From assembly GCF_035920345.1 (NCBI RefSeq), contig NZ_CP109149.1, positions 1,798,001 to 1,862,000 of the forward strand: 64,000 bases of DNA. The letters run 5' to 3'. Positions within the stretch are counted from its first letter, which is position 1; every line of letters starts with the position of its first letter. The notes beneath the pieces are model-generated. The model was not told the DNA's origin. It ran no database searches and worked only from the letters and a program-made list of their open reading frames with translations. The DNA comes from Nocardia vinacea (GTDB lineage: Bacteria; Actinomycetota; Actinomycetes; Mycobacteriales; Mycobacteriaceae). Positions 17,530-26,374 of the stretch are shown in pieces. Both the position numbers and the translations under genes were made by a program.

Positions 17530-18285
17530 TTACAAGGAATCTCGAAGCTCCGCATTCCCATTATCCGCACTCGGGGTACCACCCAACTCGCCACCGGGAA
17601 CCGGACCGGCTTCGGTCTCTGCGGGCGACCCGGAAGCCGAGGCGGGCTGTTGCGGTTTGATTGCCAAACCGGACAGATCCGCCCCCGTGTCGTTGAGCCG
17701 AACCACATACGGCGCGGTCGGGGTGTAGCGCACGATACTGAGCGAGGCGGGTTCGACCACGATGCGCTGGAAACCGTCGAGATGCAGGCCGAGCGCGTCC
17801 GCGAGCACGGATTTGATCACGTCACCGTGCGTGCACGCCACCCACAGCACGTCGTGACCGGCCTTCTCGGCGAACCGTCGATCATGCTCGCGCACCGCGG
17901 CCACCGCACGGATCTGCACCTGCGCCAGACCTTCGCCACTGGGGAAGACCGCCCCCGAGGCGTGCCGCTGCACCACCTTCCACAGCGGTTCGGTCAGCAG
18001 ATCCGCGATCGCCTTGCCGGTCCAGTCGCCGTAGTCGACCTCGATCAACCGATCGTCGTACTCCGGTTCCAGACCGAGCTTTTCCGCAAGCGGTGCGACC
18101 GTTCGCTGACAGCGCAGCAGCGGCGAATGCACGATGTGCTCGATCGGCAGCGAGGCCAGCCGTTCGGCGACGGCGCGGGCCTGGGTATCGCCGTGCTCGG
18201 TCAGATCGACGCCCGCACTGCGCCCGGCCAGGGTGCGGGCGGTGTTCGAGGTCGAAACACCGTGCCGCAGCAGGATCACCGTCAT
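17530..18285 (-). CDS. Histidine phosphatase-family protein (MSMEG_4193-type)
   Basis: A 251-residue phosphoglycerate-mutase-like phosphatase. The catalytic LLRHG motif (His8) opens the protein, and a second His is in ACTHGD, with HSPLLRCQRT as the phosphate-binding segment. The C-terminal 45 residues are low-complexity and Pro/Gly/Ala-rich. It matches the gene before DUF3090 in mycobacteria (Rv2135c position). The natural phosphoester is unknown. It lies 16 bp downstream of uppP on the same strand. Confidence 0.87.
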   Translation of the reverse strand: MTVILLRHGVSTSNTARTLAGRSAGVDLTEHGDTQARAVAERLASLPIEHIVHSPLLRCQRTVAPLAEKLGLEPEYDDRLIEVDYGDWTGKAIADLLTEPLWKVVQRHASGAVFPSGEGLAQVQIRAVAAVREHDRRFAEKAGHDVLWVACTHGDVIKSVLADALGLHLDGFQRIVVEPASLSIVRYTPTAPYVVRLNDTGADLSGLAIKPQQPASASGSPAETEAGPVPGGELGGTPSADNGNAELRDSL

Positions 18286-18301
18286 TGCTACAGCCTAACG
18301 A

Positions 18302-19246
18302 TCATGTCGCCGGTACCACTCCGCCCGCGAGCAGGCCCATGACCGTCAGCCCGAGCACGATGCGGTAGCCGACGAACCAGTCCAGGGAATGTTTGCCGAC
18401 GAACTTCAACAGCCACGCGACCGAGGCATACCCGACCACGAACGCCAGAATCGTCGCGACCAGCAGCTGCGGTCCGCTGGCATTGAGGCCCTCACCCGCC
18501 GGTTCGAACGCGTCGGGCAGGCTGAACAGTCCCGATGCCGTCACAGCGGGAATGGCGAGCAGGAACGAGAACCGCACGGCCGCTTCGCGCTCCAGCCCGA
18601 GGAACAAACCCGCCGTCGCGGTCGCACCGGAACGCGACACACCCGGGACCAGGGCCAGACATTGCGCGAAGCCCATGATCAAACCGTCGCGGGTGGTCAG
18701 CTGCTCGATCGGGCGGATCTTGCGTCCGTAGTACTCACCGGCCGCGATGACCAGCGCGAACGCGACCAGCATGAACGACACCAACCACAGATTGCGGGCG
18801 CCGGTGCGGATCTGATCCTTGAAAAGAAACCCGAGCACACCGATCGGGATCGTGGCGATGATCACATACCAGCCGATGCGGTAGTCGAGTTCACGCTGCG
18901 CCTGCTCGTCCAGGATGCGCTTGTGATCAGCGGTGATGACCGGGAGCCGCATGGTGGGCTGGTCGTGCAGCGGCAGCTCCGGCCGGCCACGCTCGGTCAG
19001 GCGATCGCGCAGGCCGGCGAACCACGCGACGATGATCCGCCAGATGTCCTTGGCGAAGAACACCAGCACCGCGGCCTCGGTGCCCAACTGGGTGACGGCG
19101 GTGAACGAGGCGCCCGCGTCATCGCCGAAGAACACCGCCGACACGATGCGCAGATGCGCGGAGGAAGAGATCGGCAGAAACTCCGTGAGGCCCTGCACCA
19201 GACCAAGTATCAAGGCCTGCACCCAGGTCATCGACTCGCCGACCAC
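18302..19246 (-). CDS. uppP: Undecaprenyl-diphosphatase UppP (BacA)
   Basis: A 314-residue integral membrane phosphatase that recycles undecaprenyl (or decaprenyl) pyrophosphate for peptidoglycan and arabinogalactan synthesis. The signature segments are [16 protein letters not shown] near the N-terminus and [17 protein letters not shown] in the middle. The start is set at GTG 19246 by a GGAGG site 7 nt upstream; the ATG at 19231 has a poor site. The loop between WFAGLRDR and LDYRIGWY is about 30 residues longer than I expect for mycobacterial UppP and is charged. It probably heads the operon with the phosphatase and DUF3090 genes. Confidence 0.93.
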   Translation of the reverse strand: MVGESMTWVQALILGLVQGLTEFLPISSSAHLRIVSAVFFGDDAGASFTAVTQLGTEAAVLVFFAKDIWRIIVAWFAGLRDRLTERGRPELPLHDQPTMRLPVITADHKRILDEQAQRELDYRIGWYVIIATIPIGVLGFLFKDQIRTGARNLWLVSFMLVAFALVIAAGEYYGRKIRPIEQLTTRDGLIMGFAQCLALVPGVSRSGATATAGLFLGLEREAAVRFSFLLAIPAVTASGLFSLPDAFEPAGEGLNASGPQLLVATILAFVVGYASVAWLLKFVGKHSLDWFVGYRIVLGLTVMGLLAGGVVPAT

Positions 19247-19468
19247 GAACCAGCCTCCACTTCCGCCCGAAAATTGTGTTCCTACTGGGCAATTGGTCCG
19301 GCGATCGATCGCATCACTGTGACCACCGCCGCAATCACGCAGCGACAGTACAGTGTCGAGATGGTGGCAGCATGCCCGGCTCGACGGCGCGACCCACGGT
19401 GCTGGTGGGCGTCGAGTTGCGTATCCACACTCTAGGCTTGGCGCCGTGACGATTGCGCGGGCACGGTG

Positions 19469-20446
19469 ATGGAACAGCGGACGGTCGGCCGCAGCGGCCT
19501 ACGGGTGTCCCGGATAGGACTTGCGACCCACACCTGGGGTGCGCATACCGATACCGACGATGCGGCGGTGCAGTTGGTGGCGTTCGCCGAGGCCGGCGGC
19601 ACACTGGTCGATACCTCCCCCGCCTACGCCGGCGGCGCGGCACAACGGATTCTGGCCGAACTGCTCGGCGATCTGGTCTCCCGCGACGATCTGGTGCTCA
19701 GCGGCTGCGCGGGTGTCGCGCCGCAGATCACGCCCGCACCCGCAGGGCCGACCGTGCCCGAGCCGGAGCCGGTGCGTCCGGCCGTGGACACCTCGCGTCG
19801 CGCGCTGTTACGCCAGCTCGATCGGACACTGCTCGAACTGGGTACCGACTATCTCGATATCTGGCATGTCGCCGCGTGGGATCCGGCGACCCCGCTCGAT
19901 GAGGTCGCCGCCACTCTCGAATTCGCGGTGCGCTCCGGGCGCGTCCGCTACGCGGGTGCGCGCGGATTCAATGCCTGGCAGGTCGCCAGCCTCGCCGCGG
20001 TCGCGCCCGTCACCGTCGCGCAGGCCCCGTACTCATTGCTGGTCCGTGACACCGAAACCGATTTCATTCCGGCTGCTCGACATCACGGTGTGGGGCTGAT
20101 CGCCACCGCGCCGCTGGCCGGAGGCATTCTCACCGGCAAATACCGCGACGGGGTGCCCGCCGATTCGCGCGGTGCGGATGAGGCGACCGCCGCCGAGATC
20201 CGGCACCGGCTCGATGACCACGCGACCCGGGTGGTCGAGGCGCTGGTGACTGCCGCCGACGGGCTGGCCACCTCACCGTTGGCCGTTGCCCTCGCCTGGA
20301 TCCGCGACCGTCCCGGCATCGCGAGCATGATCGTCGGCGCGCGCGATATCGGGCAGCTCACCGGGGTGCTGGCCGCCGAGACACTGGAACTGCCGCGTGC
20401 CATCGCGGCCGCGCTCGACGATGTCAGCGCACGCGCGGCAGGGTGA
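19469..20446 (+). CDS. Aldo/keto reductase-like protein lacking catalytic Lys and His
   Basis: A 325-residue aldo/keto reductase fold. The Asp and Tyr of the tetrad are present in [10 protein letters not shown]. Where active members have Lys (DVVLATK type) this protein has DLVLSGC, and where they have His (YQVHRWDP type) it has WHVAAWDP, so Lys and His appear replaced. It may be inactive, moonlighting, or use other residues. ATG 19469 is preferred over the GTG just before it. The stop is 28 bp before hmuT on the same strand. A role in iron or heme metabolism is not supported beyond this proximity. Confidence 0.8.
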   Translation: MEQRTVGRSGLRVSRIGLATHTWGAHTDTDDAAVQLVAFAEAGGTLVDTSPAYAGGAAQRILAELLGDLVSRDDLVLSGCAGVAPQITPAPAGPTVPEPEPVRPAVDTSRRALLRQLDRTLLELGTDYLDIWHVAAWDPATPLDEVAATLEFAVRSGRVRYAGARGFNAWQVASLAAVAPVTVAQAPYSLLVRDTETDFIPAARHHGVGLIATAPLAGGILTGKYRDGVPADSRGADEATAAEIRHRLDDHATRVVEALVTAADGLATSPLAVALAWIRDRPGIASMIVGARDIGQLTGVLAAETLELPRAIAAALDDVSARAAG

Positions 20447-20455
20447 GTCGATGAG

Positions 20456-20474
20456 GGAGGCTAGCCTTACCTGC
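20456..20474. promoter_or_regulatory. IdeR/DtxR-type iron box overlapping the hmuT promoter
   Basis: The 19-mer GGAGGCTAGCCTTACCTGC fits the IdeR consensus TWAGGTWAGSCTWACCTWA at 14 of 19 positions, with the core AGG.TAGCCT.ACCT intact. It ends one base before the ATG of hmuT. TAGCCT (20462-20467) inside it sits where the -10 of a leaderless transcript would be. Iron-loaded IdeR would therefore block transcription directly, as expected for heme or iron uptake. Confidence 0.75.
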
Positions 20475-21512
20475 ATGAGGTTTCTCGACCGTGTCCGATC
20501 CGGCGGGGTGCGTTCCCTCCTGGCCGTACTGGCATTGACCCTGCTGGTCGGTTCGGCCTGCGGAACCGACAGTGATGCCACCCTCAGCGGCGGCCGCGGG
20601 CCGGTCACCGCGAAACTGGAGAACCTCGATCCGGTGCCGATCGGGCCCGAACCCACACCCACGCTGCCCGCGTCCGTCCGATCCTTCGACGGGGCCGAAG
20701 TCACGGTCACCGATGCCAGCCGCATCATCGCCGCCGACCGCTTCGGCACCCTCGCGCAGACGGTCTGGGCGTTGGGCATGGGCGCCAAACTGGTCGGGCG
20801 CAGTACCGCGGCCGGGTTTCCCGCGGTCGCGAATCTGCCCATCGTGACCGGTGGCAGCGGTTCGCTGAACGTGGAATCCGTTCTGGCACTGCGTCCTTCG
20901 GTCTTTCTCACCGACAGCACCAGCGCCGCCCCGCAGGTGCGCGAGCAACTGCGCGCAGCCGGGGTGACGGTCGTCTACTTCGATCCGCAGCGCACCATGG
21001 ACGGCGTGGTGCCGCAGATCGAGGCGGTCGCCGCCGCACTCGGCGTACCCGATCGCGGCCAGGCCCTGGCTCAGCGCACCCGTGACGAAATCGCCGCCGC
21101 CAGTGCCGCGGTGCCCAAGCAGGACAAACCCCTCACCATCGCCTTCCTCTACCTGCGCAGCACCGCCATCACCATGCTGGCCGGACCCGGCTCCGGCGCC
21201 GACGCCCTCATCGCCGCACTCGGCGCGCGCGACGCGGGCACCGAGGCCGGGTTGACCGAGCCGTTCGTCGCGATCACCAGTGAGGCCATGATCGCGGCCG
21301 CGCCGGATGTGCTGCTGGTGATGTCGGACGGGCTGAAGTCGGTCGGCGGCGTCGACGGCCTGGAAAAGGTGCCCGGCATCGCGCAGACACCCGCCGGGCG
21401 CAACAAGCGCGTGGTCGATATGGCCGACTCGGTGGTGTTGAGTTTCGGCCCGAACACCGGCCGGGTGATCGCCGCCCTCAGTGCGGCCGTGTACGGCACC
21501 GAGCCCGCATGA
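20475..21512 (+). CDS. hmuT: Heme ABC transporter substrate-binding protein HmuT
   Basis: A 345-residue periplasmic-binding protein of the FecB/BtuF fold. The N-terminus has a hydrophobic export signal ending in a possible lipobox (VGSAC), so it is probably a lipoprotein facing outwards. DASRIIAADRFGTLAQTVWALG and the later SEAMIAAAPDVLLVMSDG are typical of heme-binding HmuT proteins. It should deliver heme to HmuUV. ATG 20475 directly after the iron box is chosen; an upstream ATG at 20451 would place the iron box inside the coding region. Confidence 0.87.
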   Translation: MRFLDRVRSGGVRSLLAVLALTLLVGSACGTDSDATLSGGRGPVTAKLENLDPVPIGPEPTPTLPASVRSFDGAEVTVTDASRIIAADRFGTLAQTVWALGMGAKLVGRSTAAGFPAVANLPIVTGGSGSLNVESVLALRPSVFLTDSTSAAPQVREQLRAAGVTVVYFDPQRTMDGVVPQIEAVAAALGVPDRGQALAQRTRDEIAAASAAVPKQDKPLTIAFLYLRSTAITMLAGPGSGADALIAALGARDAGTEAGLTEPFVAITSEAMIAAAPDVLLVMSDGLKSVGGVDGLEKVPGIAQTPAGRNKRVVDMADSVVLSFGPNTGRVIAALSAAVYGTEPA

Positions 21513-21829
21513 GCGGCGCGTCACGGTGCGGCGATCGGGCCGTGCTCGGGAACATCGGTCGAGTGCAGGCGGCACTTTGCGGATGTGCAGCCGGACATCG
21601 CAGCGGTGCCGTGACGCGCGAGCGGACCACGAGCGCACTTCGCGAACAGCGGAGCCGAGCGTCGGGGACTGTGAGCGTCAGCGAAATGACCACGGGGACA
21701 ACCGTCTCGGCGATGCAGCGTAATCCGCATCCGATTGCGCCGAAGTCGCGAGTGCCCTCGGTCACCGCGATCGTGTTCGCAGCAGCGGTGGCCGCGCTGC
21801 CGGCGGCGATCGGGCAGGTGTGGGTGTGA
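21509..21829 (+). CDS. Possible spacer ORF between hmuT and hmuU
   Basis: This 106-codon frame starts with an ATG that overlaps the hmuT stop by 4 bp (ATGA) and ends in a TGA that overlaps the hmuU start by 4 bp (GTGA). Its first half is Arg/Ser/Cys-rich and matches nothing I recognise. Its last 51 codons, from GTG 21671, resemble the N-terminus of HmuU (TTGTT, NPHPIAPKSR, TAIVFAAAVAAL) and include one hydrophobic helix. It may be translated to keep ribosomes moving along the operon. It could also be a leftover of a duplication. Confidence 0.4.
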   Translation: MSGASRCGDRAVLGNIGRVQAALCGCAAGHRSGAVTRERTTSALREQRSRASGTVSVSEMTTGTTVSAMQRNPHPIAPKSRVPSVTAIVFAAAVAALPAAIGQVWV

Positions 21830-21999
21830 ACGAAAGGGCCACTGGGACAACCGCGACCGACTCGGCGATGCCACACAGTCCGCATCCGGTCGCGCCGAAG
21901 TCGCGGGGATGGTCGCGGACCGCGATCGTGTTCGCCGCGGCAGTAGCGGCGCTGGTGGTGTTGGCGCTGGCGTCGGCGGCGATCGGGCAGGTGCCGACG
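21671..21999 (+). repeat. Imperfect tandem duplication of the hmuU 5' end
   Basis: Bases 21671-21825 and 21826-21999 are related over most of their length. Shared pieces include GGGACAACCG, CGCCGAAGTCGCG, ACCGCGATCGTGTTCGC and GGCGGCGATCGGGCAGGTG. The first copy lacks about 20 bp that encode VVLALAS-type residues in the second and then runs into a stop. The second copy is the true start of hmuU. Confidence 0.75.
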
Positions 22000-22941
22000 A
22001 CGCCTGCCGAGGTCGCGGGCAGTGTGCTGCATCGGATCGGGTTGGACTGGGGGCCGATGCCCGCGCATCCGGCGGGTGAGGTGACGCTGTGGGAAGTGCG
22101 GTTTCCCCGCGTGGTACTCGCGATCCTGGTCGGGGCCGCATTGGCGACAGCGGGTGCATTGCTGCAGGGGGTGTTCGCGAATCCGCTCGCCGAACCCGGT
22201 GTGATCGGAGTGTCGGCAGGGGCGGCGGTCGGTGCGGGCACGGTGATCGTGGTGGGCGGTGCGTTCGTGGCGGCGTGGTCGGTGGCGGCGGCCGCATTCG
22301 CTGCGGGGCTGTTGACCACATTGCTGGTTTATCTGCTGTCGCGATCGAATGGGCGCACCGAGGTGGTCACGCTGGTGCTCACCGGTGTCGCGATCAATGC
22401 CTTCGCGGGTGGGTTGATCGCGTTCCTGCTGTTCATCGCGACCCCCGCCGCTCGCGATCAGATCGTGTTCTGGCAGTTGGGCAGTCTCAACGGAGCCACC
22501 TGGGACGCGGTGCACGTCGTCGCTCCATTGGCCGCTCTCGGCATTCTCGCCGCGGTCCTCATCGCACCCCGTCTGGACCTGCTCGCCCTCGGCGAATCCG
22601 CCGCGCGACATCTGGGCGTCGACGTGGAGCGCTTGCGGCGCAACGTCATTGTCGTGGTCGCCGTCCTCGCCACAGCGGGTGTCGCCTTCACCGGCATCGT
22701 GCTGTTCGTCGGACTGATCGTGCCGCATGTGGTCCGCATGCTCGTCGGCCCCGCCCACCGCCTCCTCATCCCGTTGAGCGCCATCGTCGGCGCGGTTGTG
22801 CTCCTCGCCGCCGACGTAGCCGCCCGCTCCCTGGTCCACAACGCCGACCTCCCCCTCGGCATGCTCACCTCCCTCATCGGCGGCCCCTTCTTCTTCTGGC
22901 TGCTGCGCCGCACCCGTGCTCGTGCGGGAGGTTGGGCATGA
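21826..22941 (+). CDS. hmuU: Heme ABC transporter permease HmuU
   Basis: A 371-residue FecCD-family permease with about nine to ten hydrophobic segments. Family motifs are present: RFPRVVLAILVGAALATAGA, QGVFANPLAEPGVIGVSAGA, FWQLGSLNGATW and GLIVPHVVRMLVG, the last contacting the ATPase. It should move heme through the inner membrane with HmuT and HmuV. The start could be GTG 21826, which overlaps the stop of the spacer frame, or ATG 21868. The stop overlaps an ATG (22938) of another spacer frame. Confidence 0.88.
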   Translation: MNERATGTTATDSAMPHSPHPVAPKSRGWSRTAIVFAAAVAALVVLALASAAIGQVPTTPAEVAGSVLHRIGLDWGPMPAHPAGEVTLWEVRFPRVVLAILVGAALATAGALLQGVFANPLAEPGVIGVSAGAAVGAGTVIVVGGAFVAAWSVAAAAFAAGLLTTLLVYLLSRSNGRTEVVTLVLTGVAINAFAGGLIAFLLFIATPAARDQIVFWQLGSLNGATWDAVHVVAPLAALGILAAVLIAPRLDLLALGESAARHLGVDVERLRRNVIVVVAVLATAGVAFTGIVLFVGLIVPHVVRMLVGPAHRLLIPLSAIVGAVVLLAADVAARSLVHNADLPLGMLTSLIGGPFFFWLLRRTRARAGGWA

Positions 22942-23399
22942 GACACGAAATCTCCTGGGGTACAACCGATCCACAAGCCGTCCGCGTGTGTCGTCGCGCT
23001 CCCTTGCCCCGAAGCATTCGTACTTTCTCCCAGGATCATCACCACTTGTGGTCACCGACAACAGATGCGGATCCAGATGAGGGGTGCGGGTCGTTCGGCG
23101 GCGTGGGAGTCAATCGGTGCCGCCGCGGCGACGTGACAGCTAGCGGGCTATCGGGATGCAGCTTGACGGCGGGTCAACCAGGCAGGTCGAGCGCAGATTC
23201 CTGGTGGCGTCGCGCGCCGACGCTGGGGTGCGGGCCGGGAGTCGACGGGCGGGCCGCACCGATCAGCCAACCGGCAGTGCACGGCGGGATGCCGAACCCG
23301 TCGGCGCTGCGAGGCAGCATTATCAGCGAAGGGGCGTGCAGGATCGTCGGCGTCGGCCGGGCGTACACCCCGGAGCCCGTGGGTGGGGCGCAGGTGTGA
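22938..23399 (+). CDS. Possible spacer ORF between hmuU and hmuV
   Basis: A 153-codon frame beginning with an ATG that overlaps the hmuU stop (ATGA) and ending with a TGA that overlaps the hmuV GTG (GTGA). The product would be Arg-, Gly- and Cys-rich with no membrane segment and no family match known to me. Third-position GC looks ordinary for the genome in its second half but low in its first half. The double 4-bp coupling argues for translation; the odd composition argues against a folded protein. Confidence 0.35.
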   Translation: MRHEISWGTTDPQAVRVCRRAPLPRSIRTFSQDHHHLWSPTTDADPDEGCGSFGGVGVNRCRRGDVTASGLSGCSLTAGQPGRSSADSWWRRAPTLGCGPGVDGRAAPISQPAVHGGMPNPSALRGSIISEGACRIVGVGRAYTPEPVGGAQV

Positions 23400-24259
23400 G
23401 CGGGGTGCTGGAGGGATTGAGTTCGGTGTTCGCGCGGACACATGAGTTGCCGGTGCCGCCGGCGCGGGGTGCGGTTACGCTTCGGGCCAGCGGAGTGAGC
23501 ATCGACAGGCGTGGGGCTTCGGGGGCCCATACGCGCCGGGTCCTCGAAGCCGTCGACTTCGACGTTGTCGCCGGCGAGATCGTGGCGTTGGTGGGGCCGA
23601 ACGGGGCGGGCAAGTCGACACTGTTGGCGGCGCTTGCGGGTGAGTTGGAGCCGAGCGAGGGCACGATCGAACTCGATGGGCGGGCGCTGGGCCACTGGTC
23701 GCATCTGGATATGGCGCGGCGCCGGGCGGTACTGCCGCAGAGTCACACCGTCGGATTCCCGTTCACCGCTCGTGAGGTCGTCGCCATGGGTCGCGCGCCG
23801 TGGGTGCGGACCGAGCGGCGCGACCTCGATGACGAACGGATCGCCGCCGCCATGACCGCCGCCGACGTGGAACACCTTGCCGCCCGGGCATTTCCGACGC
23901 TCTCCGGTGGTGAACGCGCCCGTGTCGCCCTGGCCCGCGTCCTGGCCCAGGACACCGGAACACTGCTACTGGACGAACCCACCGCCGCCCTCGACCTCGG
24001 CCACCAAGAAGCGGTGCTGCGCCTGGCCACCGCCCGAGCCGCCGCGGGCGCCGCAGTTGTCGTCGTCCTGCACGACCTCGGTATCGCTGCCGCCTACGCC
24101 GACCGAGTCGCGGTCCTGGAATCCGGCCGCATAGCCGCTGACGGCCCACCCCGCAAAATCCTCACCACCGAACTCCTCACCCGCGTCTACCAACACCCCG
24201 TCGAGGTCCTCAACCACCCGATAACCGGCGCTCAACTGGTCTTGCCCGTCCGCCGCTGA
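23396..24259 (+). CDS. hmuV: Heme ABC transporter ATP-binding protein HmuV
   Basis: A 287-residue ABC ATPase. Walker A is GPNGAGKST, the signature is LSGGE, Walker B is LLLDEPTAALD and the switch His is in VLHDLG. FPFTAREVVAMGRAPW in the Q-loop region is typical of HmuV-type importers. It should energise HmuU. The start is set at GTG 23396, overlapping the preceding spacer frame by 4 bp; GTG 23405 is possible. The gene is convergent with the MMPL gene, 21 bp apart. Confidence 0.88.
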   Translation: MSGVLEGLSSVFARTHELPVPPARGAVTLRASGVSIDRRGASGAHTRRVLEAVDFDVVAGEIVALVGPNGAGKSTLLAALAGELEPSEGTIELDGRALGHWSHLDMARRRAVLPQSHTVGFPFTAREVVAMGRAPWVRTERRDLDDERIAAAMTAADVEHLAARAFPTLSGGERARVALARVLAQDTGTLLLDEPTAALDLGHQEAVLRLATARAAAGAAVVVVLHDLGIAAAYADRVAVLESGRIAADGPPRKILTTELLTRVYQHPVEVLNHPITGAQLVLPVRR

Positions 24260-24280
24260 CGCCGTCTGCTGAGCAGCCAC

Positions 24281-26374
24281 TCAACGCCAGATCAGCTTCA
24301 GCACCGCGGGTGTCAACAGCATGCGGACCACGGACGCGTCCAGGACCAGCGCCGCGATCATGCCGTAGGCGATGTACTTCATCAACACCAGATCCGAGAA
24401 GCCGAACGCGCCGGTCACCACGATGAGAATCGCTGCGGCAGAAGTGATGACGCCGCCGGTATGGGCGATGCCGTAACGGATGGCTTCCGGCGGCGACGCG
24501 CCGTCCGCGCGCGCCTCGGCCATCCGCGACAGCAGGAACACCTCGTAGTCGGTGGACAGCCCGAACACCACCGTCACGATCAACGCGAGCACCGCGAACA
24601 TCAGCGGTCCCGGCGTGAAGTCGAATATCCCGGCCCCGTGCCCCTCGACGAATACCCAGGTGAGCACGCCCAGTGTGGAGGCCAGACTCAATGCGCTCAT
24701 CAAAACGGCCTTGAGTGCCAACACAATCGAACGAAATGCCAGATACAACATCACCAACGCCGCAGCCGCCAGCAGACCCACCAGCAACGGTAGTCGCACG
24801 AGCAACCCATTGATGCTGTCGCGCTCGAGCGCGGGCACCCCGGTCACCATGATGTCCACCCCGGAAGGTTCCGGAATCGCCCGCACCGCATCGATCACCG
24901 CGTCCGCATTGCGCTTGTCGGTGAGACCGGCGTTGAGCACATTGATCCCGTCCTTGGTCGGCGCGCTCGGCTCGAAACGACCGGTTAGACCGTGAATCCG
25001 GCTGGCTTCGTAGCGGATATCGCTGAGCTGCTGCGGATTCGCGCCCACCACCACCAGTTTGATCGGCTCGGTGCGAAAACTCGGGAACAACTCGTCGAAC
25101 CGTTCCTGCGCGACCCGCGCCGGATTGTCCTCGGACAGATACCGTTCACTGATCCCGCCGAACTCGATATTGCGAATCGGAACGATCAGTGCGAGCAGCC
25201 CGAGCACGACCGGCACCACCACCGCCCACGGCCGCCGCATCGCCCGCGTCGCCAACCGTGAGAAGAATCCGGCGTCGATCTGCGCCTCGGTTTTGGTGCG
25301 CGAGAATCGATGCCAACCCCACAGGTCGATCCGCCGCCCGACAATGCTCAGCACCGCGGGCAGCGCCGTCACCGACAGCAGCGCGGCAAGCAGCACCGAA
25401 CTGATGCCGCCATAGGGCACCGACCGCAACACCCCGTTCGGGAAGATGAACAACGCCGCCAAGCTGATCGCGATGATCGCGGCCGAGAACAGTACGGTGC
25501 GCCCGGCCGTGGCGACGGTGCGCGCCGTCGCATCCTCCACACTGTGCCCGGCGGCCAACTCCTCCCGGAACCGGGTCACGGTGAACAGCCCGTAGTCGAT
25601 CGCCAACCCCAGACTCACCAAAGTGACCACCGCACTGGCGAAGACATTCACGTCGATGTGATCGGTGAGCATCCGGATGGTGCCCTGGGTGCCGAGCACC
25701 GTCATCCCGCCGATCAGCACCGGCAGCAATGCGCCGACGATCCCGCCGAAAACGAAATACAGCAGGATCGCCACGATCGGCAGCGCGATGATCTCGGCCC
25801 GGCGAATATCGTCCTGCATGCCCTGATTGATGCCCTCGACAATCGGCTGCAGCCCGGCCAACTGCACCGTGGTGCCGCCGGGTCCACCACCCGCGTGCCC
25901 GGCGCCCAGCTCATTCTTGATCGCGGTGTAGTTCTCGACTGTCGCGGTGCCTTCCCCGCGCAATCCGACGCTGGCGAAGGCGTGCGAGTGTGAAGCGTCG
26001 GTGGCCTGCGCGGCGAAGGGGCTGTCCCAGTAGCTGTCGATCTTCAGGACCCGGTCGGGGTGACGTGCCAGCAGTTGCTTCAGCGAATTCGTCACTGCCG
26101 CACGGACTGTCGGGTCGTCGACCGTCATCCCCTCGGGCGCGGTGTACAGCAGGATGATGTCGCTGTCGGTATCGCGACCGAAGGTGGCATCGGCGATCTT
26201 GGCGGCGGCCACTGATTCACTGCTCTCGTCGAACCAGCCCTCCTGGGTCAGCCGGTCCGCCAGATCCCGGCCGTACCAGCCCGAGAGCAGCACCACGACA
26301 ATGGCGATGCCCAGCACCAGATAACGGTGGCGGTGGATGAGACGTCCCCACCGCAGTGAGCCGGATTCGATCAT
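24281..26374 (-). CDS. MMPL-family RND transporter
   Basis: A 697-residue RND-type membrane protein with the two-fold MMPL layout: a first helix, a large outer domain, five helices, a second outer domain and a final helix bundle. The proton-relay Asp-Tyr pairs are visible in GLAIDYGLF and GLSTDYEVF. It is shorter than the lipid-exporting MmpL proteins and lacks a C-terminal cytoplasmic domain, like many small actinobacterial MMPL proteins. The cargo is unknown, perhaps a lipid or a drug. The ATG directly follows the stop of the lipoprotein gene upstream, so the two are cotranscribed. Confidence 0.88.
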   Translation of the reverse strand: MIESGSLRWGRLIHRHRYLVLGIAIVVVLLSGWYGRDLADRLTQEGWFDESSESVAAAKIADATFGRDTDSDIILLYTAPEGMTVDDPTVRAAVTNSLKQLLARHPDRVLKIDSYWDSPFAAQATDASHSHAFASVGLRGEGTATVENYTAIKNELGAGHAGGGPGGTTVQLAGLQPIVEGINQGMQDDIRRAEIIALPIVAILLYFVFGGIVGALLPVLIGGMTVLGTQGTIRMLTDHIDVNVFASAVVTLVSLGLAIDYGLFTVTRFREELAAGHSVEDATARTVATAGRTVLFSAAIIAISLAALFIFPNGVLRSVPYGGISSVLLAALLSVTALPAVLSIVGRRIDLWGWHRFSRTKTEAQIDAGFFSRLATRAMRRPWAVVVPVVLGLLALIVPIRNIEFGGISERYLSEDNPARVAQERFDELFPSFRTEPIKLVVVGANPQQLSDIRYEASRIHGLTGRFEPSAPTKDGINVLNAGLTDKRNADAVIDAVRAIPEPSGVDIMVTGVPALERDSINGLLVRLPLLVGLLAAAALVMLYLAFRSIVLALKAVLMSALSLASTLGVLTWVFVEGHGAGIFDFTPGPLMFAVLALIVTVVFGLSTDYEVFLLSRMAEARADGASPPEAIRYGIAHTGGVITSAAAILIVVTGAFGFSDLVLMKYIAYGMIAALVLDASVVRMLLTPAVLKLIWR

